From contig NZ_AGAV01000005.1 of assembly GCF_000224785.1 (NCBI RefSeq), positions 62,001-126,000 of the forward strand: a stretch of DNA of 64,000 nucleotides, written 5' to 3'. Positions 43,263 to 53,625 of the stretch are shown in pieces. This DNA is from Lentibacillus jeotgali (lineage in GTDB: Bacteria; Bacillota; Bacilli; Bacillales; Amphibacillaceae). A model generated the notes under the pieces. The model saw only the letters and a list, made by a program, of their open reading frames with translations, was not told where the DNA came from and made no database searches. The stretch's first letter is position 1. Every line of letters begins with the position of its first letter. The translations under genes and the position numbers were made by a program.

Positions 43263-44813
43263 ATGAGATTCAGCTCATTTTTCAGAAGCAAACACAAGAA
43301 CAATGAGAATACGCATGAATTTCCGGTTGATCTTAAAAAATCGCTGGATAAAAATCTGGATACATTGAAACAAATGCTGGAAAATCCAAATGATTTGATG
43401 ATACGTGTATTTTCTCTGGGTCAGACGGAACGGCGCTGTGCCATTGTTTATATTGATGGTCTGGCCGATAGAATGGAAATTAATACGAATGTGATGAAAA
43501 ACCTTCAGCTATTTGCTTATAAAGAAAATCTTCCAGCTGGAGCAGGTAAGTTGCTGCAGGAGGTGGAAAAAGAGCTCGTCTCAGTCGGTGATGTTACCAC
43601 GGGCCATGATCTGGATGATGCTGCAAACGGTCTCCTTTATGGAAGTACACTGGTTTATCTGGATGGAGTCGATCAGGTGTTAATCATTGGTATGAAAGGA
43701 TGGGATACCCGTGCCATCTCAGAACCGATTTCCGAATCGCTGATCAGGGGACCGCGTGAAGGATTCACCGAAAACTACAGGACAAATACCACGATGATTC
43801 GCCGCCATATCCGCGATCCGAATTTAAGATTTAAAACGTATGATATCGGCCGGCGTTCCAAGAAAAAACTGTCTGTCGCATACATAGAAGGGATCATTCA
43901 TCCCGACTTGATCAAAGAGATTGATCGACGGGTTAAATCAATTGATTTGGATGACGCACCAGAGTCAGGTTTTATTGAAGAATGGATTGAGGACAGTTTT
44001 CTGTCACCGTTTCCGCAGCTCATAAACACGGAGCGGCCTGATAAAGTTTCCACCGCACTTCTGCAGGGGAAGGCAGGCATTATCCTGGATGGGACACCAT
44101 TTGCTCTGATAGCCCCGGCGACACTTGGAGGCACTTTGCAATCGCCTGAAGATTATTATGAGCGGTGGATGATCGGAAGTTTTTTGAGATTATTGCGTTA
44201 TTTTGCGTCATTTCTGGCTATGTTCCTGCCGGCATTGTATATTGCGCTGGTTTCCTATCACCAGGGGATGATACCTTCCCAGCTTGCGTTTTCCATTGCA
44301 GCCACCCGTGAAGGTGTCCCGTTCCCGGCATTTATTGAGGCTATCATGATGGGAATGACGATGGAACTACTCCGCGAAGCCGGTGCACGCCTGCCGACAA
44401 CCATCGGAAATACCATTGGGATTGTCGGCGGTCTTGTCATTGGGGAGGCAGCTGTTCAAGCGGGAATTGTCAGTCCGGTTATGGTAATTGTTGTCGCACT
44501 GACTGCGATTGCTTCATTTTCCATACCTGCGTACAGTGTAGCCATTTCCTTCCGCCTTCTGCGCTTCGCTTTCATGATGGCTGCCGCGATTCTTGGTTTG
44601 TATGGAATTGTGCTTATCTACATTATGATTAACATTCACATCGTCAATTTGAAGAGTATTGGTGTTCCTTATTCAGCACCATTTTCGCCGACTTTCTTCA
44701 GGGACTGGAAAGATCTTGTTTTACGGGCTCCCATTACGATGCGACCAAGAAGGCCATCTTTTTTGCGGACAGATGACAGCAAATCTGCCAATAAGGGGGA
44801 TTCCAGTCAATGA
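43263..44813 (+). CDS. GerA-family spore germinant receptor, A subunit
   Basis: 516 residues. A hydrophilic N-terminal region of about 300 residues (VEKELVSVGDVTTG, DDAANGLLYGSTLVYLDG, WDTRAISEPISESLIRGPREGF, RSKKKLSVAYIEGI) precedes five or six membrane segments, the GerA/GerKA/SpoVAF layout. GAGG precedes ATG 43263. The subunit senses germinants in the inner spore membrane with the B and C subunits encoded next. Overlap of 4 bases with the B gene. It proves that the organism sporulates. Confidence 0.93.
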   Translation: MRFSSFFRSKHKNNENTHEFPVDLKKSLDKNLDTLKQMLENPNDLMIRVFSLGQTERRCAIVYIDGLADRMEINTNVMKNLQLFAYKENLPAGAGKLLQEVEKELVSVGDVTTGHDLDDAANGLLYGSTLVYLDGVDQVLIIGMKGWDTRAISEPISESLIRGPREGFTENYRTNTTMIRRHIRDPNLRFKTYDIGRRSKKKLSVAYIEGIIHPDLIKEIDRRVKSIDLDDAPESGFIEEWIEDSFLSPFPQLINTERPDKVSTALLQGKAGIILDGTPFALIAPATLGGTLQSPEDYYERWMIGSFLRLLRYFASFLAMFLPALYIALVSYHQGMIPSQLAFSIAATREGVPFPAFIEAIMMGMTMELLREAGARLPTTIGNTIGIVGGLVIGEAAVQAGIVSPVMVIVVALTAIASFSIPAYSVAISFRLLRFAFMMAAAILGLYGIVLIYIMINIHIVNLKSIGVPYSAPFSPTFFRDWKDLVLRAPITMRPRRPSFLRTDDSKSANKGDSSQ

Positions 44814-45916
44814 CGCGCTTTGAGTATTCTGATGATTATATTAGTGACAAGGAAATTCTGATTGCTGTCCCTTCCATTATGATTGGGGTAGGGATTCTAT
44901 CGGTTCCGAAAGACCTGGCAGAACAGACGATTGGCTCTGATGGCTGGCTCCCTCTAGCGGCAGGCGGCGTTATTGTTATTGCCATGACATGGTTAGTGGC
45001 CCGTTTGGCTGCAAAATTTCCGCAGCAAAGTTTCCTTGCCTATTCGTCAAAGATCACCTCCAGACCTGCCGGGATTGCTTTTACGGTGCTGCTCTCTATC
45101 CAGGGCATTATGCTGACGGCCTATGAGACACGTATTATAGCAAATGTGGCCGACCAATATCTGTTTGACAGAACACCCGTTGAAGTAGTGGCGCTCGCCT
45201 TTTTGCTTGTTGTGGTATATGCCGTGTCAGGATCCCGGACAGGTTTGTTTCGGCTGAATATGATGTTCCTCCCGATCATTTTGGCAATATCACTTATTGT
45301 TATGGTATTTACGACAGGATGGTTTGAACCCGGCAATCTGCTTCCAGTTATGAGGACAGATGCAGCCGGTTTTTGGAATGCGATGAATCAGAGTACGTTT
45401 TCCTATATCGGGTTTGGCATTCTTTTGTTTTATACGGCATTGGTAAAAAATCCGAAAAATGTTCCGTGGAAAGCTTCAGCCGGTGCTTCGATTGCTGTCT
45501 TCCTCTATATTCTGTTCTATCTGATCTGTATTGGTGTTTTCGGTAATTTGGTAACAGCCAACCTGCAGTATCCCACTGTTGAATTGGCGAAGGAGGTTAA
45601 AATTCCCGGCGGCTTTTTTGAACGTTTTGAATCATTATTTTTTGTGATTTGGATTATGGCAATCTTTAATACGACAACAATGGCAATGGATGCAGCTGTG
45701 TTTGCGTTAAATTCGATTTTTAAAAAGGATCGGAAAATGCCAATTATTTTTCTGCTTGCCCCACTGGCATACTTAATGGGAATGATACCTGAGGACATCA
45801 ATGAGGTGTCAGCGTTTGGAACATTCACATCCTACTACGGGGCTGCGATTACTGTATCAATTACGATTCTGCTTTATATGATAGCAAAACTCAGAGGTGT
45901 TAAAGCCAATGATTAA
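44810..45916 (+). CDS. GerB-family spore germinant receptor, B subunit (permease-like)
   Basis: 368 residues, about ten membrane segments of the GerB/APC-like fold. It begins FEYSDDYISDKEILIAVPSI, includes GIGILSVPKDLAEQTIGSDGWL-like early residues, and VKNPKNVPWKA in the middle. It binds nutrient germinants with the A subunit. It overlaps the A gene by 4 bases and the C gene by 8 bases, so the operon is fully coupled. Confidence 0.93.
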   Translation: MTRFEYSDDYISDKEILIAVPSIMIGVGILSVPKDLAEQTIGSDGWLPLAAGGVIVIAMTWLVARLAAKFPQQSFLAYSSKITSRPAGIAFTVLLSIQGIMLTAYETRIIANVADQYLFDRTPVEVVALAFLLVVVYAVSGSRTGLFRLNMMFLPIILAISLIVMVFTTGWFEPGNLLPVMRTDAAGFWNAMNQSTFSYIGFGILLFYTALVKNPKNVPWKASAGASIAVFLYILFYLICIGVFGNLVTANLQYPTVELAKEVKIPGGFFERFESLFFVIWIMAIFNTTTMAMDAAVFALNSIFKKDRKMPIIFLLAPLAYLMGMIPEDINEVSAFGTFTSYYGAAITVSITILLYMIAKLRGVKAND

Positions 45917-47087
45917 GTGGATATGCCGACTTCAATTTATCTTAATGATTGCTTTTATGACAGGCTGTTGGGATAGTGTAGAGATTGAGCAGCGAGGCTT
46001 TGTGCTGGGGATTGCAGTTGATGTGCCGAAAGAAGGAACAGGCAATGAAAATGCGGCAACAATGACCAACCAGCTTGTTGTTCCGTCAGCTCTCGGGGGA
46101 CCAACGCAAAGCAGCGGTGATCAAAAAGCGTTTGCCAACTTATCAGCTACCGGAAACAGTATGTTCGCTGTTTTACGGGAATTGAGTACGCAGACAAGCC
46201 GTTCACCTTATCTTCCACACCTGCAGGCTATGGTTGTATCTTCGGAACTTGCTGAAAAACCGCATATGTTTGCAAGTATCATGGATTTGTTCCTCCGTGA
46301 CCATGAAATGCGACGGAGTGTGAGCATCATCATTTCAGAGGGAGAGGCGAAAGAAATGCTTGAAGTGACAACTGAAAATGAAAAAATTCCTGTGATGCAT
46401 ATTCAGTCGACTCTGGAAAACAGTTATAAAAATGCCGGTGTCATCAAACCAGTCCGGATCGGTGAAGTGCACAGTTACCTGCTAAAGCAAGACAGTTATG
46501 TGCTCCCGAGGATGGTCAAGCGGGGTGATAAGCTGGATCACGAGGGTGCGGCGGTCTTTCAGGGCTACAGCAATCGCATGATCGGTACACTCGGATCACA
46601 AGAAACTAAGGGGTATAATCTGATAACCGGCAGGACTGCGGGCGGGAGTCTTAAGGCTGAAGTAGAGGATCAGCCGGTGACAGTAGAAATGATGAGTCTG
46701 AATAGTTCCATCAGGATCACAAACATAGCCGCAGAGCGTGTTGATGTTTCGGTAAATGCTCAGGTGGAAGGGCAAATATCCGAAACATTTGGCACACAAA
46801 ACGTGACGTCTGAAGAAAATGTAAAGGAATTGGAAAAAAGTATGGAATCCAAAATGAAAAAGCTGATGAATCAGACAATCGAAAAGGTACAGAAAGAATT
46901 GCAGGCCGATGTTCTTGGTATCGAAGAAGAACTGCGCCGGCATCACTATAACCATTGGGAGAAGATTAAGAATGACTGGGACCACGGTCAAAACATTTTT
47001 GCCGAAAGCACGATAAATGTTACTGCACAGGTTAATATTGACGCACCTGGTGCAGCTGACAAGACGCAAAAACAGAGGAGCAGATAG
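45909..47087 (+). CDS. Ger(x)C-family germinant receptor, C subunit (lipoprotein)
   Basis: 392 residues from ATG 45909 (AGAGGTG 9 bases upstream; the earlier frame start at 45897 lacks a site). Lipobox AFMTGCWDS makes Cys the lipidated residue. The family opening CWDSVEIEQRGFVLGIAVD and a long helical C-terminal domain (ENVKELEKSMESKMKKLMNQ) are clear. It completes the GerABC-type receptor complex on the outer face of the inner spore membrane. It overlaps the B gene by 8 bases. Confidence 0.93.
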   Translation: MIKWICRLQFILMIAFMTGCWDSVEIEQRGFVLGIAVDVPKEGTGNENAATMTNQLVVPSALGGPTQSSGDQKAFANLSATGNSMFAVLRELSTQTSRSPYLPHLQAMVVSSELAEKPHMFASIMDLFLRDHEMRRSVSIIISEGEAKEMLEVTTENEKIPVMHIQSTLENSYKNAGVIKPVRIGEVHSYLLKQDSYVLPRMVKRGDKLDHEGAAVFQGYSNRMIGTLGSQETKGYNLITGRTAGGSLKAEVEDQPVTVEMMSLNSSIRITNIAAERVDVSVNAQVEGQISETFGTQNVTSEENVKELEKSMESKMKKLMNQTIEKVQKELQADVLGIEEELRRHHYNHWEKIKNDWDHGQNIFAESTINVTAQVNIDAPGAADKTQKQRSR

Positions 47088-47090
47088 GAT

Positions 47091-47240
47091 ATGTGGGATG
47101 TCCTGATAGCGAAATTTCCCGGTATGATGACACTTTTTTGCACATTTTTGGCTTTTGCCATACCTTATGTGACATATAAAGTGAACCAAAAACTGCATAA
47201 AGCGGGGGATCCTCCGTGGAAAAAGCAGGAAAGGGAATAA
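47091..47240 (+). CDS. Small membrane protein behind the germinant receptor (possible D subunit)
   Basis: 49 residues: MWDVLIAKFPGMMTLFCTFL and a second half ending in a basic, hydrophilic tail (KLHKAGDPPWKKQERE). GAGGAG and AGGAT precede ATG 47091, three bases after the Ger(x)C stop. Some gerA-type operons carry a small D gene for a short membrane protein that tunes the receptor. That role is inferred; similarity in a sequence this short is weak. Confidence 0.55.
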   Translation: MWDVLIAKFPGMMTLFCTFLAFAIPYVTYKVNQKLHKAGDPPWKKQERE

Positions 47241-47310
47241 TGTATCAGAAAATCGGCAAGTGAAAAACAACATGGTACAATAATGGCAGTAATTAATCAG
47301 GAGGGGAACG

Positions 47311-48807
47311 ATGAACCTATACACATACATGCAACTCGATGCGGTCGATATCGCTGAATTGATACGGATGAAAGAAATGACTCCGGATGAATTCCTCAAC
47401 CTTGCTTTTCAGCGCCTTGAGCAGGTGAATCCCGCTCTGAATGCCGTCGTACATACCCGCAAAGACCGTGTGATGGCTGAAGTGGAGAGTCTGGGTGTTG
47501 AACGGTCTTTCTCAGGCGTTCCAATGCTTCTAAAAAACCTTTCCCAGTCACTTGAAAATGAACCGATCACATCTTCATCGAAACTGATGAAGGATCATAT
47601 CGGCCGTCAGGACTCTAACTACGTCAGTAAATTGCGTGCGGCCGGATTTTTATTTATGGGACATACGAATACACCGGAATTTGGTCTTAAAAATATTACG
47701 GAGCCTGAAGTTCATGGACTGACACGAAATCCTTGGAATACGAATTACGCCTCAGGTGGTTCCAGCGGGGGAGCAGCTGCGGCAGTCGCCTCAGGTGTCG
47801 TCCCGGCAGCGGGTGCCAGTGATGGCGGCGGGTCGATTCGCATCCCGGCTTCATTTACCGGGTTGTTCGGCTTAAAACCGACACGCGGGCGTACGCCAGT
47901 GGGGCCCGGTGCCGGCCGGCAATGGCAGGGAGCCTCCATAGATTTTGCTCTTAGCCGGAGCGTCCGTGACAGTGCAGCATTGCTTGATATTTTGCAAGTT
48001 GTTCAGCCCGAAGCAGCGTTTCAGACACCTGCATTTCCGGGTTCATATAAAACCGATATGGCGGTGCCTTTTAAAGGACAGCTGCGAATTGCTTATACGA
48101 CAGAATCGCCGGTTGGTACACCGGTTTCAGACGATGCACGTGAAGCCGTTGTCAAGACGGTCTGCTGGCTGGAGAAATCCGGGCATATTGTCGAGGAGCA
48201 AGACCATGATGTAGATGGCGTCCGGATAATGCAGGATTACTATCTGATGAACAGCGGCGAAATATCAGCGGTTACAGCCCGATTGGAACGTTTGCTGGAA
48301 AGGGAACTTACCCCTGAAGATGTTGAAATCGAAACATGGCTTTTGCATAAAGCAGGGAAATCTGTATCTGCGGCGGAATTTTCAGCAAGTCTTGCGTCAT
48401 GGGATATGGCTGCAGCCCAAATGGAAGCATTCCACCGGACGTATGATTTCTTCATCACACCAGCTGCAGCTTATACGGCACCTGAAGTGGGCGAACTTTC
48501 CCATTCATCCGGGGAGCAGCAATTGTGGCGCAGCAAGATGGAGACTGCGAACAAAGCGGAACAACAGGCAATCATCTGGGATATCTTTTTGCCAAGTCTC
48601 ACTTATACACCATTTACCCAACTTGCCAATCTGACTGGCCAGCCAGCGATGTCTGTCCCGGTACACCTTTCAAAAGAAGGGCTTCCATTGGGTGTACAGG
48701 TGATGGCATCCAAGGGTAGAGAATATATGCTGCTTAAGCTGGCTTATCAGCTGGAGCAGTCCGATATTTGGGTGGGGATGAAAGGTAATCCCATGATGAC
48801 TGTATAA
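47311..48807 (+). CDS. Amidase signature family enzyme
   Basis: 498 residues. The amidase signature is complete: the Gly/Ser-rich [20 protein letters not shown], the catalytic Ser loop [20 protein letters not shown], and the upstream catalytic Lys in [10 protein letters not shown]. It hydrolyses an amide bond; the substrate is unclear (related enzymes act on 6-aminohexanoate-type oligomers or aryl amides). TCAGGAGGGG precedes ATG 47311. It stands alone between the germination and MoxR operons. No signal peptide. Confidence 0.9.
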   Translation: MNLYTYMQLDAVDIAELIRMKEMTPDEFLNLAFQRLEQVNPALNAVVHTRKDRVMAEVESLGVERSFSGVPMLLKNLSQSLENEPITSSSKLMKDHIGRQDSNYVSKLRAAGFLFMGHTNTPEFGLKNITEPEVHGLTRNPWNTNYASGGSSGGAAAAVASGVVPAAGASDGGGSIRIPASFTGLFGLKPTRGRTPVGPGAGRQWQGASIDFALSRSVRDSAALLDILQVVQPEAAFQTPAFPGSYKTDMAVPFKGQLRIAYTTESPVGTPVSDDAREAVVKTVCWLEKSGHIVEEQDHDVDGVRIMQDYYLMNSGEISAVTARLERLLERELTPEDVEIETWLLHKAGKSVSAAEFSASLASWDMAAAQMEAFHRTYDFFITPAAAYTAPEVGELSHSSGEQQLWRSKMETANKAEQQAIIWDIFLPSLTYTPFTQLANLTGQPAMSVPVHLSKEGLPLGVQVMASKGREYMLLKLAYQLEQSDIWVGMKGNPMMTV

Positions 48808-48942
48808 AAAGGAAGGTTTTAACGCATAATGGATTCTAGTATTCCTTAATAGACTAAGTTACATCAGCAACTCTACTTTTACTTCATAGGTCGTTTCTAG
48901 TATAGTTAAAATGTAATAGAATGCTGGGGAGGCGTTTACCGG

Positions 48943-49908
48943 ATGATGCAGGATACCGCTATTTACAATGAAAAGATTGAGAGAGTTCTATCGAATATAA
49001 ATAAAGTTATGATTGGCAAGGAAGAAGAAGCAGCACTCAGCCTTGTGGCGCTTTTAGCCCAGGGTCATGTGCTGCTAGAAGATGTACCCGGTGTTGGTAA
49101 AACGATGCTTGTCAGAACATTGGCTAAATCATTGGACTGTGACTTCAGACGTATTCAGTTCACGCCGGATTTACTGCCTGCCGATGTGACGGGGGTATCA
49201 ATCTATAATCCTAAGGAATTGAAATTCGAGTTTCGTTCAGGTCCGATTTTGGGTAATATTGTGCTTGCTGATGAGATTAACCGTACATCACCAAAGACAC
49301 AGTCGTCATTGCTTGAAGGTATGGAGGAAATGAATGTCACGGTCGATGGTAATACGATTCCGTTGAAGCGGCCTTTCTTTGTCATGGCCACCCAGAATCC
49401 GATAGAGTATGAAGGAACTTATCCGCTTCCCGAAGCCCAGCTTGACCGGTTTATCCTCAAAATGAAACTTGGCTACCCGTCAGCTGAACAGGAGATGGAG
49501 ATGCTGGAGCGCACCTCCAGGAACCATCCGATTGACGAGATTTCAGCTGTTATGGACAGAGATGAATTGCTGGCTGTGCAGGAAAAGGTTAAGGATGTTT
49601 ATATTGATCAGAATGTGCAGCAATATATTATTAGATTGGCAACCGGAACAAGGCAGGACACTGCGATCTATCTCGGTGTCAGCCCACGCGGATCGATTGC
49701 CTTGATGAAAGCTGCCAAAGCATACGCCTATATTCATGGCCGGGACTATGTTCTGCCGGATGATGTGAAGTATTTGGCACCATTCATATTAGCTCACCGG
49801 ATTATTCTAAACACCGAAGCGAAATATGACGGAATGACAGCTGACGCCGTTATTGAAAAAATTGTCCGAAATACACACATTCCTATACGAAGGGACTTTG
49901 ATTCATGA
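48943..49908 (+). CDS. MoxR-family AAA+ ATPase
   Basis: 321 residues. AAA+ domain with Walker A EDVPGVGKTM, Walker B VLADEINRTSPKTQSSLLEG, and sensor region ATQNPIEYEGTYPLPEAQLDRF, then the MoxR-type C-terminal lid. It starts the MoxR/DUF58/transglutaminase operon, the yeaC-yeaD-yebA order of B. subtilis ahead of guaA. MoxR ATPases act as chaperones for partner proteins. GGGGAGG lies upstream of ATG 48943. It overlaps the DUF58 gene by 4 bases. Confidence 0.92.
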   Translation: MMQDTAIYNEKIERVLSNINKVMIGKEEEAALSLVALLAQGHVLLEDVPGVGKTMLVRTLAKSLDCDFRRIQFTPDLLPADVTGVSIYNPKELKFEFRSGPILGNIVLADEINRTSPKTQSSLLEGMEEMNVTVDGNTIPLKRPFFVMATQNPIEYEGTYPLPEAQLDRFILKMKLGYPSAEQEMEMLERTSRNHPIDEISAVMDRDELLAVQEKVKDVYIDQNVQQYIIRLATGTRQDTAIYLGVSPRGSIALMKAAKAYAYIHGRDYVLPDDVKYLAPFILAHRIILNTEAKYDGMTADAVIEKIVRNTHIPIRRDFDS

Positions 49909-51173
49909 AAGATACGATCAGATTTGCAGGCAAATTGAGTTTCGTAATCTTTCTTCTGCTGCTCCTTTTTTCATTTGCGATGTTCCAGGGTGGATTTGTA
50001 AGTTGGTTTTTGTTTTTTGCCACCCTGCCGATTCTCTTATATCATTTGGGGCTATTGTTTTATCCGCTAAAAAACTGGCATGTTACACGAAGCCTTTCCC
50101 GCTATGTCACCAGAGCAGGTGGCCGCATTGAGGTAAAGCTTCGCATCAAACGTTCCACTCCGTATCCGCTGTATTATTGTATATGTGAAGAGATATTTCC
50201 AGATACACTTCAGAAAGCTGATGACTATCACGAACGACAGCGCTCTCTGGGAAATCCGAAAAAAATGAACATCCCGCGCAGGAACAAAAAGATTGTTTTC
50301 CCCGGATTCAGGCGCGATATTGAACTGTCTTATATCATCGACCAAATACCACGCGGTGAGCACCAGCTGCAGGCAGTGCGTGTTCGGACTGGTGATGTCT
50401 TCGGAATTGTGACAAAAGAACATGTTTTTTATGTGGATGACAGGATTGTCGCCATGCCGAATGAGCGGCCCATCAGGTTGACAGAAAGCATTAACAGCTA
50501 TGATCAAGGGTCGGCCTCATCACAATCAGTGCACTTGAAAAATACGAATGTCGCCACAGGCATCAGGGAGTACATGCCTGGAGATAAATTCTCCTGGATT
50601 GACTGGAAGCAGACGGCGAAAAAAAATACCGTCATCACAAAGGAATTTGAACAGGAAAAAAGCACGAGTACACTGCTTATCCTGGACGCCTGCCTAAATG
50701 AGGGGATAAATGAGCCTGCCTTTGAAACGGGGATTGAACTGACGATGTCACTGCTTGAAACAGTTGAAAAACAGACATCTCAAGCAGGTTTTATGTCAAT
50801 TGGTGAAAAGACGGTTTACTTTCCGCTGCATAACGACCCAGGCAAACACGATTGGATAAGAAGATATTTGACCAGGATTCAGCCCGGAGGAACGGTTCCG
50901 TTTCCTGTTAAATTGAGGGAAGAGATGATGCAAATCACATCAGGAGCGAACATGATCCTTGTCACGACCAATTTGGAAGACCAATTCTACGATGTGATCA
51001 AGAAGGCCAGGCAGCGAACTAAAAATCTGGTGGTTGTACTAATTCAGGCCTCGGCACTGATTTCCGGACAGGAGCAGAATATGATTCAAAAGCTCCGGGC
51101 AGAAGGCGTTGTGATGAATGTTCTGACCGAAGAAACGTTAGCCAGGAAAATGATAGAGGTGAATGTCGTTTGA
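49905..51173 (+). CDS. DUF58-domain membrane protein
   Basis: 422 residues. Two N-terminal membrane helices (residues ~10-55), then a cytoplasmic part with DUF58, whose signature is GDKFSWIDWKQTAKKNTVIT, and a VWA-like end with DACLNEG. DUF58 proteins are encoded with MoxR and transglutaminase partners. The gene overlaps the transglutaminase gene by 4 bases. Its function is unknown beyond partnership in this membrane system. Confidence 0.9.
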   Translation: MKDTIRFAGKLSFVIFLLLLLFSFAMFQGGFVSWFLFFATLPILLYHLGLLFYPLKNWHVTRSLSRYVTRAGGRIEVKLRIKRSTPYPLYYCICEEIFPDTLQKADDYHERQRSLGNPKKMNIPRRNKKIVFPGFRRDIELSYIIDQIPRGEHQLQAVRVRTGDVFGIVTKEHVFYVDDRIVAMPNERPIRLTESINSYDQGSASSQSVHLKNTNVATGIREYMPGDKFSWIDWKQTAKKNTVITKEFEQEKSTSTLLILDACLNEGINEPAFETGIELTMSLLETVEKQTSQAGFMSIGEKTVYFPLHNDPGKHDWIRRYLTRIQPGGTVPFPVKLREEMMQITSGANMILVTTNLEDQFYDVIKKARQRTKNLVVVLIQASALISGQEQNMIQKLRAEGVVMNVLTEETLARKMIEVNVV

Positions 51174-53359
51174 AACCAAAAATTCCGTATATATACACCT
51201 CACTTTTGTATGCATGTGCGTTCATTCTATTTTTGGAATGGCTGTATCCCGTTAATCAAATCGGTGACGTAACCAATATAACCGTGTTTATACTGTATAC
51301 AGTGTTTTGTTTCTTTATATCGGCACTCGGGGTGAAATGGTGGCTGTCAATGCCGCTGAAAGGCCTGGGGCTCATGTTTATCATCAACAGTCTGTATATG
51401 GCAGCTCCGGTTTTAAGCAGATCATGGTTTGAACAGCTGCTGATGGAAGTTGGCTACAACTTGAATGCTTTGATGACCCAGCAATGGTATGAGCTGACGC
51501 CATTATTCCGCAGTGTCTTGTTTTTGCTGCTCATTTGGATGCTGAGTTACCTGCTTCATTATTGGTTTATCGTCATGAAACGAATCTTTGTGTTTGTTTT
51601 ACTGACCTTTGTTTATTTAAGTTTATTGGATACGTTCACAGTTTATGAGGCAAATGGCGCCATCGTCCGCACATTCATCATATCGTTTGTGGCGCTTGGT
51701 ATGTCGAACTTTTATAAAGAAATTGATCGCGAGTCGGTCCGTTTCTCATGGCTGAAAAATTCCCCTGCGTGGGGGCTACCCCTTGTCGGTGTGGTCTTGT
51801 TTTCAACCTTGGTCGGGTACGCTGCTCCAAAATTTGACCCGCAGTGGCCCGATCCGGTTCCATTTATTCAGAGTGCCGCCCAGAATGCCGGTGGCTCCGG
51901 CAGTGGTACGGGCATCCAAAAAGTTGGTTACGGTGAGAATGACAGCAGGCTTGGCGGATCGTTTGTACAGGATTATACGCCGGTTTTCCAGGCAGCGGCT
52001 AAAGAGGAACATTACTGGCGTGTGGAGACGAAAGACCTCTATACTGGAAAAGGGTGGGAAAAGTCCGCTGACCCGCAGTATGAACTGCAGGAGGGCGGCG
52101 AAGTTGGCCTTGAGACCTTTTCGGGTGATGTTGAAACGGAAGATTTTGATACAATGATCGATTTTCAGAATGAAAGTCATTTGGAAAAACTGGTCTACCC
52201 GTATGGTATATCCGAAGTCGAGTCGGAACAGTACGTTGACTTACAACTTGATCGCAGGTATGGAGAGATACGGACAGAGCTTGATGGGGATGGGATGCGG
52301 CTTGATCAATATACCATCACTTATGAATCGCCATCGTTTTCGATTGACAAGCTGCGTGAAGTCAACCCTGACGAGGATCCTGAAGCTATATCGGACCGTT
52401 ATACACAATTGCCGGGCTCGCTCCCTGACCGTGTAGGCGAGCTGGCAGCAGATATTACAGAAGACGATGACAACCGTTACGATAAAGCGCGTACCATTGA
52501 ATCGTATTTCGGACGGAACGGGTTTACGTACCAGATTAGTAATGTTCCTGTCCCTGATGAAGATCAGGATTATGTCGATCAGTTTTTGTTTGAATCAAAA
52601 GTGGGCTACTGTGATAATTATTCCACGGCAATGGTCGTGATGTTGCGGTCGCTTGATATCCCGGCGCGCTGGGCAAAAGGGTTTACCAGCGGCGAAATTA
52701 TCGAAAGTGGCGACACAACAGATGATTATGATATTTATGAAGTTACGAATGCCAACGCCCATTCCTGGGTGGAAGTCTATTTTCCAGGTTCTGGATGGGT
52801 TCCATTCGAGCCGACTCAAGGCTTCTCAAACTTGGGTGAGTTCCATATGAATGTTGACGAAACCAGTCAGGACGACACACTGGATTCTGAAGAAGCACAA
52901 ACAGCACAGGGCCAGCAGCAAGAGGTACAAGAGGAAGATGAGAGTGAAACATCGGCAGTCCGGAATGATAATAACACGTCTAATTTTGAAATGAACTGGT
53001 GGTATTTGCTCATCGGCATAGCGGTTGTTGGATTAATTGTCTGGCTTATATACCGGACGAGATTCCGTTGGCGAACGGCCTATTTATTCCGTAAACTGAC
53101 ACGACGTAAAGATGCTAAGACATTTCAGGATGCATTTCACTGTCTGCTGGAGCTTCTGAACCATAAAGGTATGGCCAAAAGCCCCGACCAGACATTGCGT
53201 GAATACGCCAAGCGGGTTGACTTCCGCTACGGGACTCATGAAATGCATCATTTAACGGCCCATTATGAACGTATCCTGTATAAAAATGAGATGAACAATC
53301 AGGAAACCGTTAAATTAAGCCAATCATGGAAATATTTAATGAAGCAAATAATGGCTTGA
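51170..53359 (+). CDS. TgpA-like transglutaminase-domain membrane protein
   Basis: 729 residues from TTG 51170 (GAGGTG 7 bases upstream). About six N-terminal membrane helices, a large extracytoplasmic domain, a transglutaminase core with catalytic Cys in KVGYCDNYSTAMVVMLRSL, His in NANAHSWVEVYFPG and Asp after GWVPFEPTQG, then a further helix (about 615-635) and a cytoplasmic C-terminal DUF4129-like domain. The gene ends the operon and precedes the guaA riboswitch. Likely a cell-surface protein-modifying or protease-like enzyme; target unknown. Confidence 0.9.
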   Translation: MKPKIPYIYTSLLYACAFILFLEWLYPVNQIGDVTNITVFILYTVFCFFISALGVKWWLSMPLKGLGLMFIINSLYMAAPVLSRSWFEQLLMEVGYNLNALMTQQWYELTPLFRSVLFLLLIWMLSYLLHYWFIVMKRIFVFVLLTFVYLSLLDTFTVYEANGAIVRTFIISFVALGMSNFYKEIDRESVRFSWLKNSPAWGLPLVGVVLFSTLVGYAAPKFDPQWPDPVPFIQSAAQNAGGSGSGTGIQKVGYGENDSRLGGSFVQDYTPVFQAAAKEEHYWRVETKDLYTGKGWEKSADPQYELQEGGEVGLETFSGDVETEDFDTMIDFQNESHLEKLVYPYGISEVESEQYVDLQLDRRYGEIRTELDGDGMRLDQYTITYESPSFSIDKLREVNPDEDPEAISDRYTQLPGSLPDRVGELAADITEDDDNRYDKARTIESYFGRNGFTYQISNVPVPDEDQDYVDQFLFESKVGYCDNYSTAMVVMLRSLDIPARWAKGFTSGEIIESGDTTDDYDIYEVTNANAHSWVEVYFPGSGWVPFEPTQGFSNLGEFHMNVDETSQDDTLDSEEAQTAQGQQQEVQEEDESETSAVRNDNNTSNFEMNWWYLLIGIAVVGLIVWLIYRTRFRWRTAYLFRKLTRRKDAKTFQDAFHCLLELLNHKGMAKSPDQTLREYAKRVDFRYGTHEMHHLTAHYERILYKNEMNNQETVKLSQSWKYLMKQIMA

Positions 53360-53414
53360 CCAACGATTAAATGGTTAGGTAGAATAATGAGTGTTAAAAT
53401 AGATGATAAATAAG

Positions 53415-53490
53415 CGCCATTCATATATCCTCGATAATATGGATCGAAAGTTTCTACCGGGGTACCGTAAATACCCTGACTATGAAGGCG
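53415..53490 (+). ncRNA. Guanine riboswitch of guaA
   Basis: Purine aptamer with P1 CGCCATTCATA/TATGAAGGCG, loop elements GTTTCTACC and CCGTAAA in the conserved L2/L3 positions, and CTGACTATG at the 3' junction. The pyrimidine after GA is C, which in this family selects guanine over adenine. It is followed by a terminator (53516-53582) upstream of guaA. Confidence 0.93.
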
Positions 53491-53515
53491 GAATTCAATA
53501 GGTTGACGTGATATG

Positions 53516-53582
53516 TAACCTGGATTTCTGCCTTCCTGCAGCTTTTGGCTGTATGCTGGCAGAAGTTCAGGTTATTTTTTGG
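53516..53582 (+). terminator. Terminator of the guaA riboswitch
   Basis: AACCTG (53517-53522) pairs with CAGGTT (53568-53573), and TTCTGCC pairs with GGCAGAA inside it, followed by ATTTTTT. Guanine would favour this hairpin. Confidence 0.85.
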
Positions 53583-53625
53583 TTTCGTGAGATGAGACGC
53601 CCGGTTCGCTCGGTGTTGTCTCTGA

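Noticed and set aside
46596-47399. 267-codon open frame on the minus strand
   Set aside because: It is antisense to the Ger(x)C gene, which has family motifs and normal starts, and includes no recognisable domain.
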